Source: Batkoa obscura (taxonomy: Eukaryota; Entomophthoromycota; Entomophthoromycetes; Entomophthorales; Batkoaceae). Taken from it: a DNA stretch of 64,000 nt. Below are positions 1 through 9,727 of the stretch, piece by piece. The notes under the pieces are model-generated. The model did no database searches. It saw only the letters and a list, made by a program, of their open reading frames with translations, and had not been told where the DNA came from. The translations under genes were made by a program, and so were the position numbers. Positions within the stretch are counted from its first letter, which is position 1; each line of letters starts with the position of its first letter. The DNA lies in the NCBI GenBank assembly GCA_030770535.1, contig JASVEC010000002.1, positions 248,001 to 312,000 on the forward strand. The letters are read 5' to 3'.

Positions 1-42
1 AAAAAATGGAAAAAATAATGAAGCCAAAAAACATCCCCATAT
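1..42 (+). mobile_element. MITE copy 1 (cut by window edge)
   Basis: Right part of the ~105-bp MITE family found 18 times in this window. The right terminal inverted repeat (CATCCCCATAT) ends at about 42 and the rest lies before the window. It abuts a dispersed repeat that begins at 41, so it probably inserted into that repeat. Confidence 0.8.
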
Positions 43-165
43 TTTGTCTTTTCTAATTCTATTATGAGCTCAAATTAATTGGCTGGAATTACTGATTGTG
101 AAAATATAAAAGTAAATAGTGATGAATTTTTCTATTGTCAATAACACATGGCTATAAGTCGTTTT
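43..165 (+). repeat. dispersed repeat R, copy 1
   Basis: About 120 bp that recur nearly unchanged as the reverse complement at 11155-11285, and in a more diverged direct copy at 2030-2175. Non-coding. It lies downstream of the peptide gene on the minus strand, as the 11155 copy lies downstream of the second peptide gene, so it is part of a duplicated block. Confidence 0.8.
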
Positions 166-690
166 AAATAAATGGTTATATCAATAGCATTTTAAGAATA
201 AGCATTGTTTGAATTTATAAATTATATAGTATTTTGGCTATATAAGCCCACCCTATCTTTTATTTATTATAAAATCATGTCACACTTTTTACGTTAAAAT
301 AAGATGGAAAAGGGAGTTAGCTAGGCCATATCTCCTATTTAACAAAATAAAATTGTAGTTTCTGATCATTCCAAATATTTTTTAAAAGTTAGTATTTTGA
401 AAGTAAGTAAATTTGATATTTCTATTGAAAGCAAGCATCATTTAATTAATATTATTGTTAGGCTTTACTATCATTTTAAGATAAAGGGATTTGCCCACAG
501 AGTTAACTATGGTCAAGCATACTTGATTCATTGTTTGAGTTTAATAAGCTATGATAAGTAAAATTATACTGAAAATAAATGAGTATTAATTAAATTCTTT
601 TTGTGACTTACAGCAAAAAAGGCAACTTGCTTCTTAAAAGATTAGTTTATATAAAAAAACAACAACTTTAAACTTTTCTTAAAAATTAAC

Positions 691-795
691 TATATGAGTG
701 TTTTTTTAGTTTAATCACTTTTTCTATCTTTTGAGAATTGTTTAAGTGAAAAGATTGTTAGTAAAGTTCTTAAACAATAAAATACATCCCCATAT
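691..795 (-). mobile_element. MITE copy 2
   Basis: Inverted orientation. The left end is degenerate (TATGAGTG) and the right end is intact (CATCCCCATAT). It sits about 50 bp beyond the stop codon of the peptide gene at 846-1082. Confidence 0.85.
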
Positions 796-845
796 GTAAA
801 TAAAAATTAAATATCAATAATGTTTTATTTAATGTATTGATATTG

Positions 846-1082
846 TTAACGCCATCCATAGGCTTTACCGATTCCTCTTTTTGAAAGTGAAGGATTATGT
901 GTTTCTTTATTAAATGTAGAAATAGAAGCTCCATGATATTCATCCGATAATTTGACTAATTTATCAACATTTGATATTAATGTTTCTTGATTTGAATGAT
1001 TAATAGCTACCGGGGTGCTAATAACAACAAAAATATTGATGCCCAAGATAGTAAACAAAGATTTGAGAAAATGAAAGTACAT
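846..1082 (-). CDS. kexin-type secreted peptide precursor 1
   Basis: A 78-residue protein with a hydrophobic N-terminal signal peptide (about residues 1-22), a pro-region of about 45 residues, and a C-terminal dibasic KR followed by the nonapeptide GIGKAYGWR. A kexin-like protease in the late Golgi would be expected to release the peptide. It is a paralogue of the precursor at 10405-10638: they share the signal-peptide core, the terminal G-x-G-[KR]-x-Y-G motif, the TATA region and the 3' flank. The short coding length, the TATA box at 1124-1131 and the paralogy support a real gene. The function is unknown; a mating pheromone, an antimicrobial peptide or a secreted effector would all fit. Only one mature peptide is encoded here, against two in the paralogue. 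Confidence 0.7.
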   Translation of the reverse strand: MYFHFLKSLFTILGINIFVVISTPVAINHSNQETLISNVDKLVKLSDEYHGASISTFNKETHNPSLSKRGIGKAYGWR

Positions 1083-1123
1083 GATTTAGTTATTTAATTC
1101 TTATGTTTGTTTATATTGTTAGG

Positions 1124-1131
1124 TATTTATA
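1124..1131 (-). promoter_or_regulatory. TATA box of peptide gene 1
   Basis: TATAAATA on the minus strand, 49 nt upstream of the start codon. The string AAAGGGTATAAATAC around it is shared with peptide gene 2. Confidence 0.65.
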
Positions 1132-1570
1132 CCCTTTTTTCATACCTTTCAAATTATTAAGGGCATTTTATAGTGTAGAGTAACTATAGTTTTATCTTTG
1201 GTACTAAGCTCTTAATAAAGTATACTTTTATCCAATTAGTTTTGCTTCAAAATAGAATTTAACAATATGGAATTCTTACTATCATTTCAAAATCACATTA
1301 TATTATGTTCTTAATTTAAAACGTTTTTTTTATTAATGATATAATTTTATAGGAAAGGTGAATTTAATTAGAAAAGAATGAGAATTAGTTCTCAACTGTA
1401 TTCTATTATAAAGTAAAATCAATTGGGTAATTGTTTTTATTAAAAAAATTAAATAGTTGTTGATCAATATAAACAATGTATGCTACTGAAACAGCTATCC
1501 TCAATTTTATTAATCAAATATTAATCAGACATAACCCTTAATACAATACTAAAATCATCATTAAGATAAA

Positions 1571-1679
1571 AAATGAGGGTGTTTTTTTTGACTTCATTTA
1601 CTTTCTCTATCTTTTAAGCACTGTTTAAGTTGAAAAATTGTTAGTAAAATTCTTAAACACAAAAATACGTCCCCAAATA
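1571..1679 (-). mobile_element. MITE copy 3
   Basis: Inverted orientation. Ends are degenerate (ATGAGGGTG and GTCCCCAAAT), but the interior match to the family is clear, including TTAGTAAAATTCTTAAACAC. Confidence 0.8.
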
Positions 1680-2029
1680 GTATTTTAATATAAACTTAAT
1701 TAATAAAAAATGATTAAAATAGTATGTTATATTTATTTTATATTTAATATGGAAACAATAAGTTAAAAAATTATAAAGCACAAATAGTAGAAATTTAATG
1801 AAGCTTTTGAAAAGCAGTATAGTTTGAGTGCTAATACTATTATAGACTTTCACGGCTTTATGTTTAAATAAAACCATAAGATTAATATTCTCAAATAATT
1901 AAATTTACAAAAGAATAACAGCTGATCAATAAAGGACTATTTAGAATTATAATATATGAAACTGTTGTCTGTATAAAAAACCTTTAAAGACTAAGGTTGA
2001 ATTTTCATAATAGGATAAGCAAGCAGACA

Positions 2030-2175
2030 ATTTGACTTTTATAGATATTTTGTCTTTTTTTCAATTTCATTATGAACCAAAATCAATTGGTTGAAACAAT
2101 AATTGTTTCAATAAGTAAATGCAAATAGTGATGATAATATTTATACATAGTTAATGTTATAACTACAGGCCATAA
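2030..2175 (+). repeat. dispersed repeat R, copy 2 (diverged)
   Basis: Shares AATTTGACTTTTATAGATAT and several later blocks with the copy at 11155-11300, and is clearly older than the match between copies 1 and 3. Non-coding. Confidence 0.6.
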
Positions 2176-2678
2176 TAGATGATCTATTTTAAGAATTGAA
2201 GCCTAAAATTTAAATTTTGAATCTCTATAGCATCTAAAACTAATTTATTTAAAACATACTATTAAACTACTTTACCTTCCAACTTAATAAATGAGTTTTA
2301 TTATTATTACACATCCAAATCGAACACCTTGATTCAAAGATAATTTAAGAACTTGAAGGATACTAATCTATAGAATATCTAGAAAAGGTTGGAAGATGCG
2401 GAGATACTTTGGCAGATAGTTCTTTTTTTGATAGGTTAAGGTTCGAACCTCAAATCTTAGGTAGAGATGTAGTAACGCCCTACTTTTATATTAAGTAGTC
2501 TTTTACTATACTCTCATCTCCCATAAATTTGGGTTTTTTTAGTGAAGTACTTGAAAGTAGATTGGCAATCTAGGAATTATTTAAGATTCAAAAAATCTAA
2601 AAATATTAGTAGTTAGAAATAAAAGTCAAAATTTCAATATAAAATCTTTTTAACATCTTTATTCAATATAAAGCTAAG

Positions 2679-2867
2679 AATGATGAACAGACCTGCCCAA
2701 AATTTAAAGGTGACAATAAGGTTTTATCAGGATATTGCAATTCGATTAAAAAAGGAAATGCAATTACCCATTTAAATAATAGATGGAACAAAACTATATT
2801 AGCTAAAGATAATGTATATCAAATATCAATTACAGCGGAAAATCTTTCCAGAATAACTCCACAGTAA
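2679..2867 (+). other. unexplained coding-like open stretch
   Basis: Sixty-two codons without a stop, from 2679 to a TAA at 2865-2867, in sequence where stops are otherwise frequent. The translation has a polar, globular look with two cysteines (CPKFKG and SGYCNS). The frame extends upstream to about 2640 without a Met, and an acceptor-like TAAAG at 2669-2673 could make this a last exon. I do not recognise the protein. It may be a relic of a small gene; no first exon was found. Confidence 0.25.
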
Positions 2868-3181
2868 AGCCATTATCAAACCTAATGGGTTAGTAATGCT
2901 TTAAGTACACAGTGTTATAAAAAATGAGTTGGTACAGTATAATATTATTTCACAGGAAACAGACAAAATACAAACTTGAGATTGGCATATCATTAATCTT
3001 CCTATTGAAACTTACCATTTCATCTATTATTCTAAAAAAGTACTGGCTTTAATATGGTATATTTCAATAACTTAAAAACATAAAATTTAATACTGTTTAT
3101 TGATAAAAATCCTACAGAGATAATAGTTTTGAGACCTTTCTCTACAAGTAGAGTTGACGTAAAAAAACGTTTTATTACATT

Positions 3182-3268
3182 AAAATTTATAAGATAAAGT
3201 TAAAAATAAATATAATATGTAATGATAAAACATTCTAAAGTTAAAAATAACTTTATCTTATAAATTTT
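3182..3268. repeat. perfect 21-bp inverted repeat (hairpin)
   Basis: Arms at 3182-3202 and 3248-3268 are exact reverse complements, starting AAAATTTATAAGATAAAG, with a 45-bp loop. It lies 340 bp upstream of the aldo-keto reductase. It could be a tiny MITE or an extruding cruciform; no target duplication is visible. Confidence 0.7.
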
Positions 3269-3605
3269 GCATATAACAAAAATAACACTTACTAAATATA
3301 TTGGCTCTGATATGAGTTAGACGAAATAACAATATAATATCTTAATGTAGTATATGGATAAAGTAATCAAATTTATGTCAACTTCATTTGTATTACTAAT
3401 CATTTAAATTCAATTTGTTTAAGAATTTGATAAATTTTTCATTAGTGGTTAGGATTAACTTCTCTATTTGAAACCATAGCTATTAAAGTTTTCAATTGGT
3501 ATTATTTGATTTTTCCAAATTTAGCTATGCATTTTTATTGGCCAATAATTGTAGCTATTCTCAAAAGTGTCATTCTTAACTCAGATGATGTAATTTACTT
3601 TAAAC

Positions 3606-3613
3606 TATAAATA
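3606..3613 (+). promoter_or_regulatory. TATA box of aldo-keto reductase 1
   Basis: TATAAATA 46 nt before the ATG. The preceding AAC is shared with the TATA region of the second aldo-keto reductase. Confidence 0.65.
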
Positions 3614-3651
3614 TCAAGTCCAACTAATTTCTATAAACATTTTATTTCACG

Positions 3652-4545
3652 ATGTCATTAAAACGTACAGCAACTCTTTACACTGGTGCCAAGATCCCAT
3701 TACTTGGCCTTGGAACCTGGAGGTCAGAACCAAACAAAGTAGGAAATGCAGTTAAAGTAGCCTTAGCTGCCGGTTATCGTCATTTAGATTGTGCATGGAT
3801 TTATGGAAATGAAAAGGAAGTAGGCGATGCTATTAAAGAATCTGGAGTTCCTCGCGAAGAAATATTTATTACTTCCAAACTTTGGAATTCCTTCCACCAC
3901 CCTGATCGTGTTGAGCAATGCGTCAATGAAACTTTAAAAAACCTTCAAGTTGGTTACTTAGATCTCTATCTCATTCACTGGCCTACTGCTCAACCTGAAG
4001 GTCAACATAATTTCCCAAGAAATGCCGATGGTACTCTTTTAATTGAACATGGCTATACACTTAATGATACATGGAGAGCACTTGAAAAATTAGTTGAAAA
4101 TGGAAAAGTCAAACATATTGGTATTTCAAACTTTGGAGTTAAAAGTATTAAACAAATTTTATCGGAAGCTAAAATTAGGCCTGCTGCTCTCCAAGTTGAA
4201 CTTCACCCTTATCTTCCTCAACCTGAGTTACTTGAATTCTGTAAAAACGAAAACATTCATGTAACTGCTTATTCTCCCCTTGGATCTGAGGCTGTACCAA
4301 AAGTACGTGAACAAACCGAAGTCGTTGAAATTGCACAAAGGCTTGGTAAAACACCAGCTCAAGTTCTTTTAGCTTGGGGTCAACAACGTGGTACTTCAGT
4401 TATTCCAAAATCCACTAACGAAGACCGAGTCAAACAAAATTTCCAAGATATTGAGTTATCCGAAGAAGATATTAACAAAATTTCTAACCTTGGGATTCAT
4501 CACCGTTTCGCTGTCCCATCTAAAGAAATTTTCGAAAACTATTAA
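3652..4545 (+). CDS. aldo-keto reductase 1
   Basis: 297 residues, a full-length cytosolic AKR of the GCY1/aldose-reductase type, which reduces aldehydes or ketones with NADPH. The catalytic tetrad is in place: D46 and Y51 in HLDCAWIYGNE, K76 in ITSKLW and H109 in LIHW. The C-terminal cofactor loop is VIPKSTNEDRVKQNF. No intron. It is a paralogue of the gene at 20374-21249, with very similar N-terminus and core. It converges on the protease gene, 277 bp apart. The substrate cannot be told from sequence; roles in glycerol, xylose or xenobiotic carbonyl reduction are possible. Cys47, where the paralogue and most family members have Thr after the catalytic Asp, is a small departure. Confidence 0.93.
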   Translation: MSLKRTATLYTGAKIPLLGLGTWRSEPNKVGNAVKVALAAGYRHLDCAWIYGNEKEVGDAIKESGVPREEIFITSKLWNSFHHPDRVEQCVNETLKNLQVGYLDLYLIHWPTAQPEGQHNFPRNADGTLLIEHGYTLNDTWRALEKLVENGKVKHIGISNFGVKSIKQILSEAKIRPAALQVELHPYLPQPELLEFCKNENIHVTAYSPLGSEAVPKVREQTEVVEIAQRLGKTPAQVLLAWGQQRGTSVIPKSTNEDRVKQNFQDIELSEEDINKISNLGIHHRFAVPSKEIFENY

Positions 4546-4822
4546 AGAGATAGAATTTTAGAAAATAAAATGTAAAATATATCTAATACAGTTGGGGTTT
4601 ATTTGACTATTTTTATTATTTAATTTAAAGAATACTTTTTGATGACGTATGTTTTTTTTAAATAACATTATTCATTAGTACTTTGGATTTATTAGTTTTA
4701 TGATCATTGGTATACTACATCTTATAAAATATTGAAAGACTGTAAAAAATTAAAAGTCATAAAGATGATTAAATATGTTCAAAGTTAATTAATAGTGGAG
4801 TATTTTATTATAAACAGATTAA

Positions 4823-6322
4823 TTAATACCATGTCTTTTTACATAATTTTAAAGCTTTAGCTACATTTAAAATACCAAAGCCATATTCATTATTTGGTAA
4901 TGAAGTAGCAAGATCTTTACCACAGCCAAGGTTCGAATAGTTAGGTGTAGCTGATTCCCTTAAAACTTTAGCAATAAGGTCTACTCTACGATTAAGATGT
5001 GGGCAAGCGGCAATAACCAATAAAGCAGCACCAGCGACATGAGGGGTAGCCATTGAAGTACCTTGAAAGACTGCATATTTACCACCTGGAATAGAAGAAG
5101 TGATATTAACACCCGGAGCGGTGACATCAATAGCAAATTCCGGTCTTTCAGGGACTGGGCCCATTGAAGAAAAAGCAGCTCGATCATTCGATAAATATTT
5201 GGAAGCAGCTACTGTAAATGAAGTAGGTTCTGTAGCTGGTGGGGACAAAATTGAAGAGCAGCCTAATTTACCATCATTACCAGCACATACGGACATAAAA
5301 ATACCAGCGGATTTTAAAGCTCTTAAAGCATATTTAAAAGTGGACCGACTACATCCTTCTTCTCCAGGACAATAATAAGAATTACCAATAACATGGGGAC
5401 GAAGTCTAGGTTTTGGATTCGTTCCATAAAGGTTAGTTGGCGCTAATAAAAATTGTAAACAACCCAAGTAAGATTCTGGGGATCCAAAATTTTGATCCAT
5501 ATTTTTACATGCCATCCAAGGGGTAGTTGGAGATACACCTAAGTTTAATCCACCAACTGCACTACCCATACAATGAGTTCCATGGTTATTATCATCACAA
5601 GGTACTTGAGAATCAATACCGCATATCTTGTTAGGTTTAGTTGCATTTGCTACCTTATTAGCATCCCACCAATAGTAATCATGGCTCAATTTGCCATTCT
5701 TATTACCTAAATAATTTTTGCTTAAAGCTGGATGCGTAAAATCAACACCAGTATCAGCATTAGCATACCTTAATCTTGAAGCTGCTAATGAAACATGACG
5801 TGGTATATCAGTAGCATTTATATATTTTAAACTCCAATGAATTTCTTTACCGTCCCAAGTGGTATCACCAGCTTGTCCAGCCCCTTGTTCACCATTACCT
5901 TGTGTAGGTGCACGAAATTGTTTGTTGCTTGTAATTTCTTCTACCTCAGGTAATTTAGCAATGGTATCAATCAATTCTTTTGGTGCTTCCACAGCAAAGG
6001 TATTTGAAATTAAATAATAACGATAATTTTTAATCAATCCTTTGCTTTTTGCTTGATCTAACGCTTTCTTAACATTAGTTTTACTGCTCTCTGAGTGCTT
6101 CACTAAGGTACTATATACATTTTCTGCATGAAGATCAAGATCTTCTTCAACCATACTACGTGAGTTTGTTGAAATAGTTGGTGGAGTAGCAGGTGCCAAT
6201 TGAATAAGCACTGAAGATAAACCTACTTTGGAATAATCATTGATTACTGATCTAGCTATAGTTGCACTACCAGCCACTGAATATAAAATAGTTAAGTTTA
6301 AAATAGTAGATAAAAGTTGCAT
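4823..6322 (-). CDS. secreted subtilisin-like serine protease (S8)
   Basis: 499 residues. A signal peptide (about 1-20) precedes a propeptide (about 30-138) that should act as inhibitor and chaperone, and then the S8 catalytic domain (about 155-490). The triad is D190 (ADTGVDFTHPAL), H247 (NNHGTHCMGS) and S423 (GTSMATPHVAG), with oxyanion-hole N349 (CAGNDG). The layout resembles bacillopeptidase F-type subtilases, which are expanded in insect-associated fungi. All catalytic residues are present, so it should be active after export, degrading external protein. There are several Cys in the catalytic domain (for example C234, C242, C272, C318, C324, C346, C356), unusual for bacterial relatives and typical of secreted fungal ones. 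No intron is seen. A TATA box lies at 6365-6372. Confidence 0.92.
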   Translation of the reverse strand: MQLLSTILNLTILYSVAGSATIARSVINDYSKVGLSSVLIQLAPATPPTISTNSRSMVEEDLDLHAENVYSTLVKHSESSKTNVKKALDQAKSKGLIKNYRYYLISNTFAVEAPKELIDTIAKLPEVEEITSNKQFRAPTQGNGEQGAGQAGDTTWDGKEIHWSLKYINATDIPRHVSLAASRLRYANADTGVDFTHPALSKNYLGNKNGKLSHDYYWWDANKVANATKPNKICGIDSQVPCDDNNHGTHCMGSAVGGLNLGVSPTTPWMACKNMDQNFGSPESYLGCLQFLLAPTNLYGTNPKPRLRPHVIGNSYYCPGEEGCSRSTFKYALRALKSAGIFMSVCAGNDGKLGCSSILSPPATEPTSFTVAASKYLSNDRAAFSSMGPVPERPEFAIDVTAPGVNITSSIPGGKYAVFQGTSMATPHVAGAALLVIAACPHLNRRVDLIAKVLRESATPNYSNLGCGKDLATSLPNNEYGFGILNVAKALKLCKKTWY

Positions 6323-6364
6323 TTTATTTTATTTTTTAATCTTATTTTATATCAAAAGTCAACA

Positions 6365-6372
6365 TTTATATA
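6365..6372 (-). promoter_or_regulatory. TATA box of the subtilase
   Basis: TATATAAA on the minus strand, 50 nt before the start codon. Confidence 0.6.
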
Positions 6373-6896
6373 GCTCCCTTTGATTTTCGAATTTTTAGTA
6401 AATAAATTTAGTTTGGGAAATCAAGTCATTTAGTCATGCAATGAAATGAGATTTTAACTCAAATGATTTGTCATTGCTTTTTAAAAAAAATCATGGGATT
6501 TTATTTTTATTAAAGGTATAAAGCCTTACAACTCTCAAAACATAAATATACATGTATAATAGTGTAATTCAGCTAAGTTTTCATATAAACTTATATCGTT
6601 GTTAGTAAGAGATATATCTTCTATAGCTTAAATGATAAAAACGTAGTTAATTCATTTAGTTAAATTTTGAAGCATAATTGTGTAAATATGATATTTAAAA
6701 ATTCTTATTTTAAGTCATTTAGTAGTTTATTACTAGAAAAATAATGTGACTATACTTCTTTCCCTTAAAATAAGCTATATTAATGCTAATACATATTTTT
6801 TTAAGTTATATAAACTAATAATAGGATATAACATAGCTTCAAAAGGTAATAATAAAGTCTCATTTGCTATTCATTGTATTCTTTTTATTTATACTT
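6373..6896. other. intergenic, protease to P450
   Basis: About 520 bp of AT-rich DNA between two minus-strand genes; it should contain the protease's upstream control region and the P450 3' end. No other feature seen. Confidence 0.6.
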
Positions 6897-8387
6897 TTAT
6901 AATAGCTCAAAATTTAGATATAAATCTTTAACTGTAAAGAGATAAACATTTTTTAACTCCAAATCAGGACCATGGTATTGTAGTGTACTATTAGGATAGG
7001 TTATTTTATATCTTAATAATATCATTGCAATCACTACTTTTTGTTCCAGTAATGAAAATTTCATACCAATACAAAGCCTTTCTCCACCACCAAATACTGC
7101 CCAAGATAAAGGATCAATGTGGGAATTACTATTTAAAAATCTTTCAGGTTTAAACTTTTCAGGTTCGTCCCAATACTGCTTATCCCTATTAATAGAATAG
7201 ATACTTAATATAACGTTTGTGTCTTTTGGTATCGTATAATTATCAACTATTACGTCTTTACTAGTTTTCCTTAAATTCAATTCTGGTACTGGTGGATAAA
7301 GCCTTAAACTTTCTTTTACTACCGCTTCTAAATAACTCATCTGTTTAACTTGATCAATGTTTGGGCAAACTGAATCATAAGAATCACCATTATTATATTT
7401 TGTTAGCTTCATAATGTTCATTATTTCTTGCCGTAGTTTATGTTGAACGGATGGATTCTGAGCTAGAAAATGAAGGATTACAGATAAGCCAAAAGAAGTA
7501 GTATCATGACCAGCTAATAAAAATACCATTAAATTATCTCGAATTTCTTTTTCATTAAATTGAATTTCGGGATTTAAAGTAGCTTTTACCATTAACATTA
7601 AAATATCATTGCTATTCTTGATATCATTATTCAATATTTGTTCTTTTTTATTATTTATCATTATTTTAAACTCTTCATCCAGTTTATCTAATGACTCATA
7701 TGCTGATTTTCTAAATGGATTTTCTGGTGTATCTAAGAAATCAAACATGAAGTAAAAGGGATTTGCAGATTCTCTAGCAACTTGATTATAACATGTAGTA
7801 AATATACAGTTCTCATTTAATATAGAATCAAAATCAACCCCCATAATTCCTTTTCCTAACGAATTCATAGCAATACCCTGCATATGTTTACCAATATCTA
7901 CCTTTATTCCATTATATTTGTTATCTACCAATTCAAAAAATTGGCACGTGTAAGTGGAAAAAATAGATACATCAAATTGTTTTTTAAATGGAGGATTTAA
8001 TATCATACGATATCTTCTCCATACTTCATAATTCGAAAACCCCAAATTAACGCCCATGAACTTAGAAAACAATCGATTAGGATCAGCTTCAACTGGTACC
8101 ACTCTTTGAAATGCACTACTATCAGTATATATTTTATGCGCTGCTTCAAGTGATGACAAAGCTACATTCCATGTGCCATCTCTCCAGATTGTTTGTACCT
8201 TGTTACCATGAAGTCGCTTATTGAGTAAACTTTCGATTTTTTTATCTCTAGCTTTGTTTTCAAATTGTACCTTGATACATTCAAATAAACTTGGTGAAGG
8301 TATGTGTTTTAATTTATTGGGTTTCTTAAGGAAAGAGTAAATCAAAAGGAGTATACTAAGTATCAGGGCCAATGTTAAATACAGCAT
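6897..8387 (-). CDS. cytochrome P450 monooxygenase
   Basis: 496 residues from the ATG at 8387; the frame stays open 21 nt further upstream but offers only a TTG there. An N-terminal membrane anchor (about 1-20) is followed by KKP and a Pro-rich hinge, as in ER-bound P450s. Hallmarks: W123-x3-R127 in helix C, the oxygen-binding AGHDTT (292-297), E359-S-L-R362 of the ExxR motif, PERF, and the heme loop FGGGERLCIG with heme-ligand C439. It would oxidise a lipophilic substrate with electrons from an NADPH-P450 reductase. The style is that of fungal CYP families acting on fatty acids, alkanes or xenobiotics; I cannot name the CYP family. No intron. A TATA box lies at 8437-8444. Confidence 0.93.
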   Translation of the reverse strand: MLYLTLALILSILLLIYSFLKKPNKLKHIPSPSLFECIKVQFENKARDKKIESLLNKRLHGNKVQTIWRDGTWNVALSSLEAAHKIYTDSSAFQRVVPVEADPNRLFSKFMGVNLGFSNYEVWRRYRMILNPPFKKQFDVSIFSTYTCQFFELVDNKYNGIKVDIGKHMQGIAMNSLGKGIMGVDFDSILNENCIFTTCYNQVARESANPFYFMFDFLDTPENPFRKSAYESLDKLDEEFKIMINNKKEQILNNDIKNSNDILMLMVKATLNPEIQFNEKEIRDNLMVFLLAGHDTTSFGLSVILHFLAQNPSVQHKLRQEIMNIMKLTKYNNGDSYDSVCPNIDQVKQMSYLEAVVKESLRLYPPVPELNLRKTSKDVIVDNYTIPKDTNVILSIYSINRDKQYWDEPEKFKPERFLNSNSHIDPLSWAVFGGGERLCIGMKFSLLEQKVVIAMILLRYKITYPNSTLQYHGPDLELKNVYLFTVKDLYLNFELL

Positions 8388-8436
8388 TGCGATTTTTTTT
8401 GAAACCAATAAAAGTTATTTTTTTGCTTATAGATCT

Positions 8437-8444
8437 TATTTATA
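8437..8444 (-). promoter_or_regulatory. TATA box of the P450 gene
   Basis: TATAAATA on the minus strand, 57 nt before the ATG at 8387. This spacing supports that ATG over the upstream TTG. Confidence 0.6.
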
Positions 8445-9504
8445 CTCAAACAGTTTCAGGTTTTTATATTCTCTTACATTAAAATATCCAATTAAATCAT
8501 GTAATATTTAAACTCATTTTACTTTATGATATTGACATATCTTCCAAAATCTATTATTTATAATAAAAAAATATAAAGCTAGAACACGATTTATAACCAT
8601 TAATTTATTTTATACTACAAGTATTATCCAAATTTACTACTAATAGTATTTCAATTTCAAAATAAAAGATTCGTTTTTTATCTTCTCTTAAAGCCTTAAT
8701 ACTTTATTTAATACTAATAGTAAAGTATGAAAGGTATATATATGCTATTCATTTTACTAGAACTTTGTTAAAACTTTCGTTTAAAAGGCTAATACATATT
8801 TCAAAAACTATTAACGAAAGCTAAGCACTATTAAATGTCATCAAAAATTGCTAAAATTTATTAAAAATTCTTAATTTTTTTATAAAAATTGATAAAATAG
8901 TATAGAGCAGAGTACATATTGAAATATTTAAAGTCAAGCCTTGTAAAGTTGTAGCTATGATTGAGACTTAAACTTATGCAAGAGCTTTGCTTAATCTGAT
9001 TTTGTTAGCCCTATGTAATTATACAGTATAATTTTTTAGATGAAACCAGATGCTGTCTATTTAAAATGTCTTCTGTGCTTTCAGATAGCTTTATAAAAAC
9101 CCAGTTTGATATTATCTACTAGGGTAATTTTAATTACATATTATTCTAAAAATCTAATAACCATTATGATTGAACTGAGTATGAAATAATATATACCGGA
9201 ACGCTTTTTTATTTTGTTATTTCTTGTGTTTTCTGTCGAATATAAACAGAAAGTTATTCAAGTAAGGGTTTAAGATATTATCTGAATTTTAAGTATTCTT
9301 AAAAGTTAATTATAAAGTTAACTGAAAATTATGAGTTAAATTTAATAAATTGAAAGAATATTTTAATATTAATATAGGTTTGATGCAGTGAATCGACGTG
9401 AGGGTATGAAAGTAACTGCCTAATTACTAATAATTATAAAAAAATTGCAGAATAATTCAGGAGCTACTTTATGCCCTCACATTAGCTCACTTAATCAAAT
9501 ATAC

Positions 9505-9608
9505 ATTAAGGAGTATATTTGTTTAAAAATTTTACTAACAAACTTTTCGCTCAAATAGCATTTAAAAAATGGAAAAAGTGATGAAAGCCAAAAAAAACTG
9601 CGCAAGGT
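9505..9608 (+). mobile_element. MITE copy 4 (degraded ends)
   Basis: Direct orientation. The interior matches the family (TTTACTAACAAACTTTTCGC, TCAAATAGCATTTAAAAAAT) but both terminal repeats are worn. Confidence 0.75.
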
Positions 9609-9624
9609 AATGTATACATGTTTA

Positions 9625-9727
9625 CATGAGGGTGCTTTTTTTGACTTCACTTTTTCTATCTTTTGAGCGCTATTTGAGCGCAAAATTTGTTAGCAAAATT
9701 CTCAAACACAAAAGTACATCCCCATAT
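9625..9727 (-). mobile_element. MITE copy 5
   Basis: Inverted orientation, only about 17 bp from copy 4, so the two form a head-to-head pair able to fold into a long hairpin. The right end is intact (CATCCCCATATA). Confidence 0.85.

Larger units (their letters stand above)
1132..3605. other. non-coding stretch
   Basis: AT-rich and without a supported gene. It holds a MITE (1571-1679), a diverged dispersed repeat (2030-2175), an unexplained open stretch (2679-2867) and a 21-bp hairpin (3182-3268), each listed separately. Nothing else stands out. Confidence 0.6.

Noticed and set aside
1653-1877. 74-codon minus-strand frame
   Set aside because: Overlaps MITE copy 3 and consists of Phe/Leu/Tyr/Asn runs; the same reasoning removes the frames at 9495-9811 and 11826-12080, which are MITEs read through.
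2410-2449. tRNA- or SINE-like boxes (TGGCAGATAGT and GGTTCGAACC)
   Set aside because: The two boxes are only 30 bp apart, seven T's lie between them, and neither the T arm nor the acceptor stem pairs on either strand. GGTTCGAACC is also just a palindrome.
3652-8387. metabolic gene cluster of reductase, protease and P450
   Set aside because: Mixed orientations, no backbone enzyme, regulator or transporter of a known pathway; proximity alone does not support it.
8388-8408. seven-codon N-terminal extension of the P450 from a TTG
   Set aside because: An ATG follows at 8387, directly before the membrane anchor, and the TATA spacing fits it.
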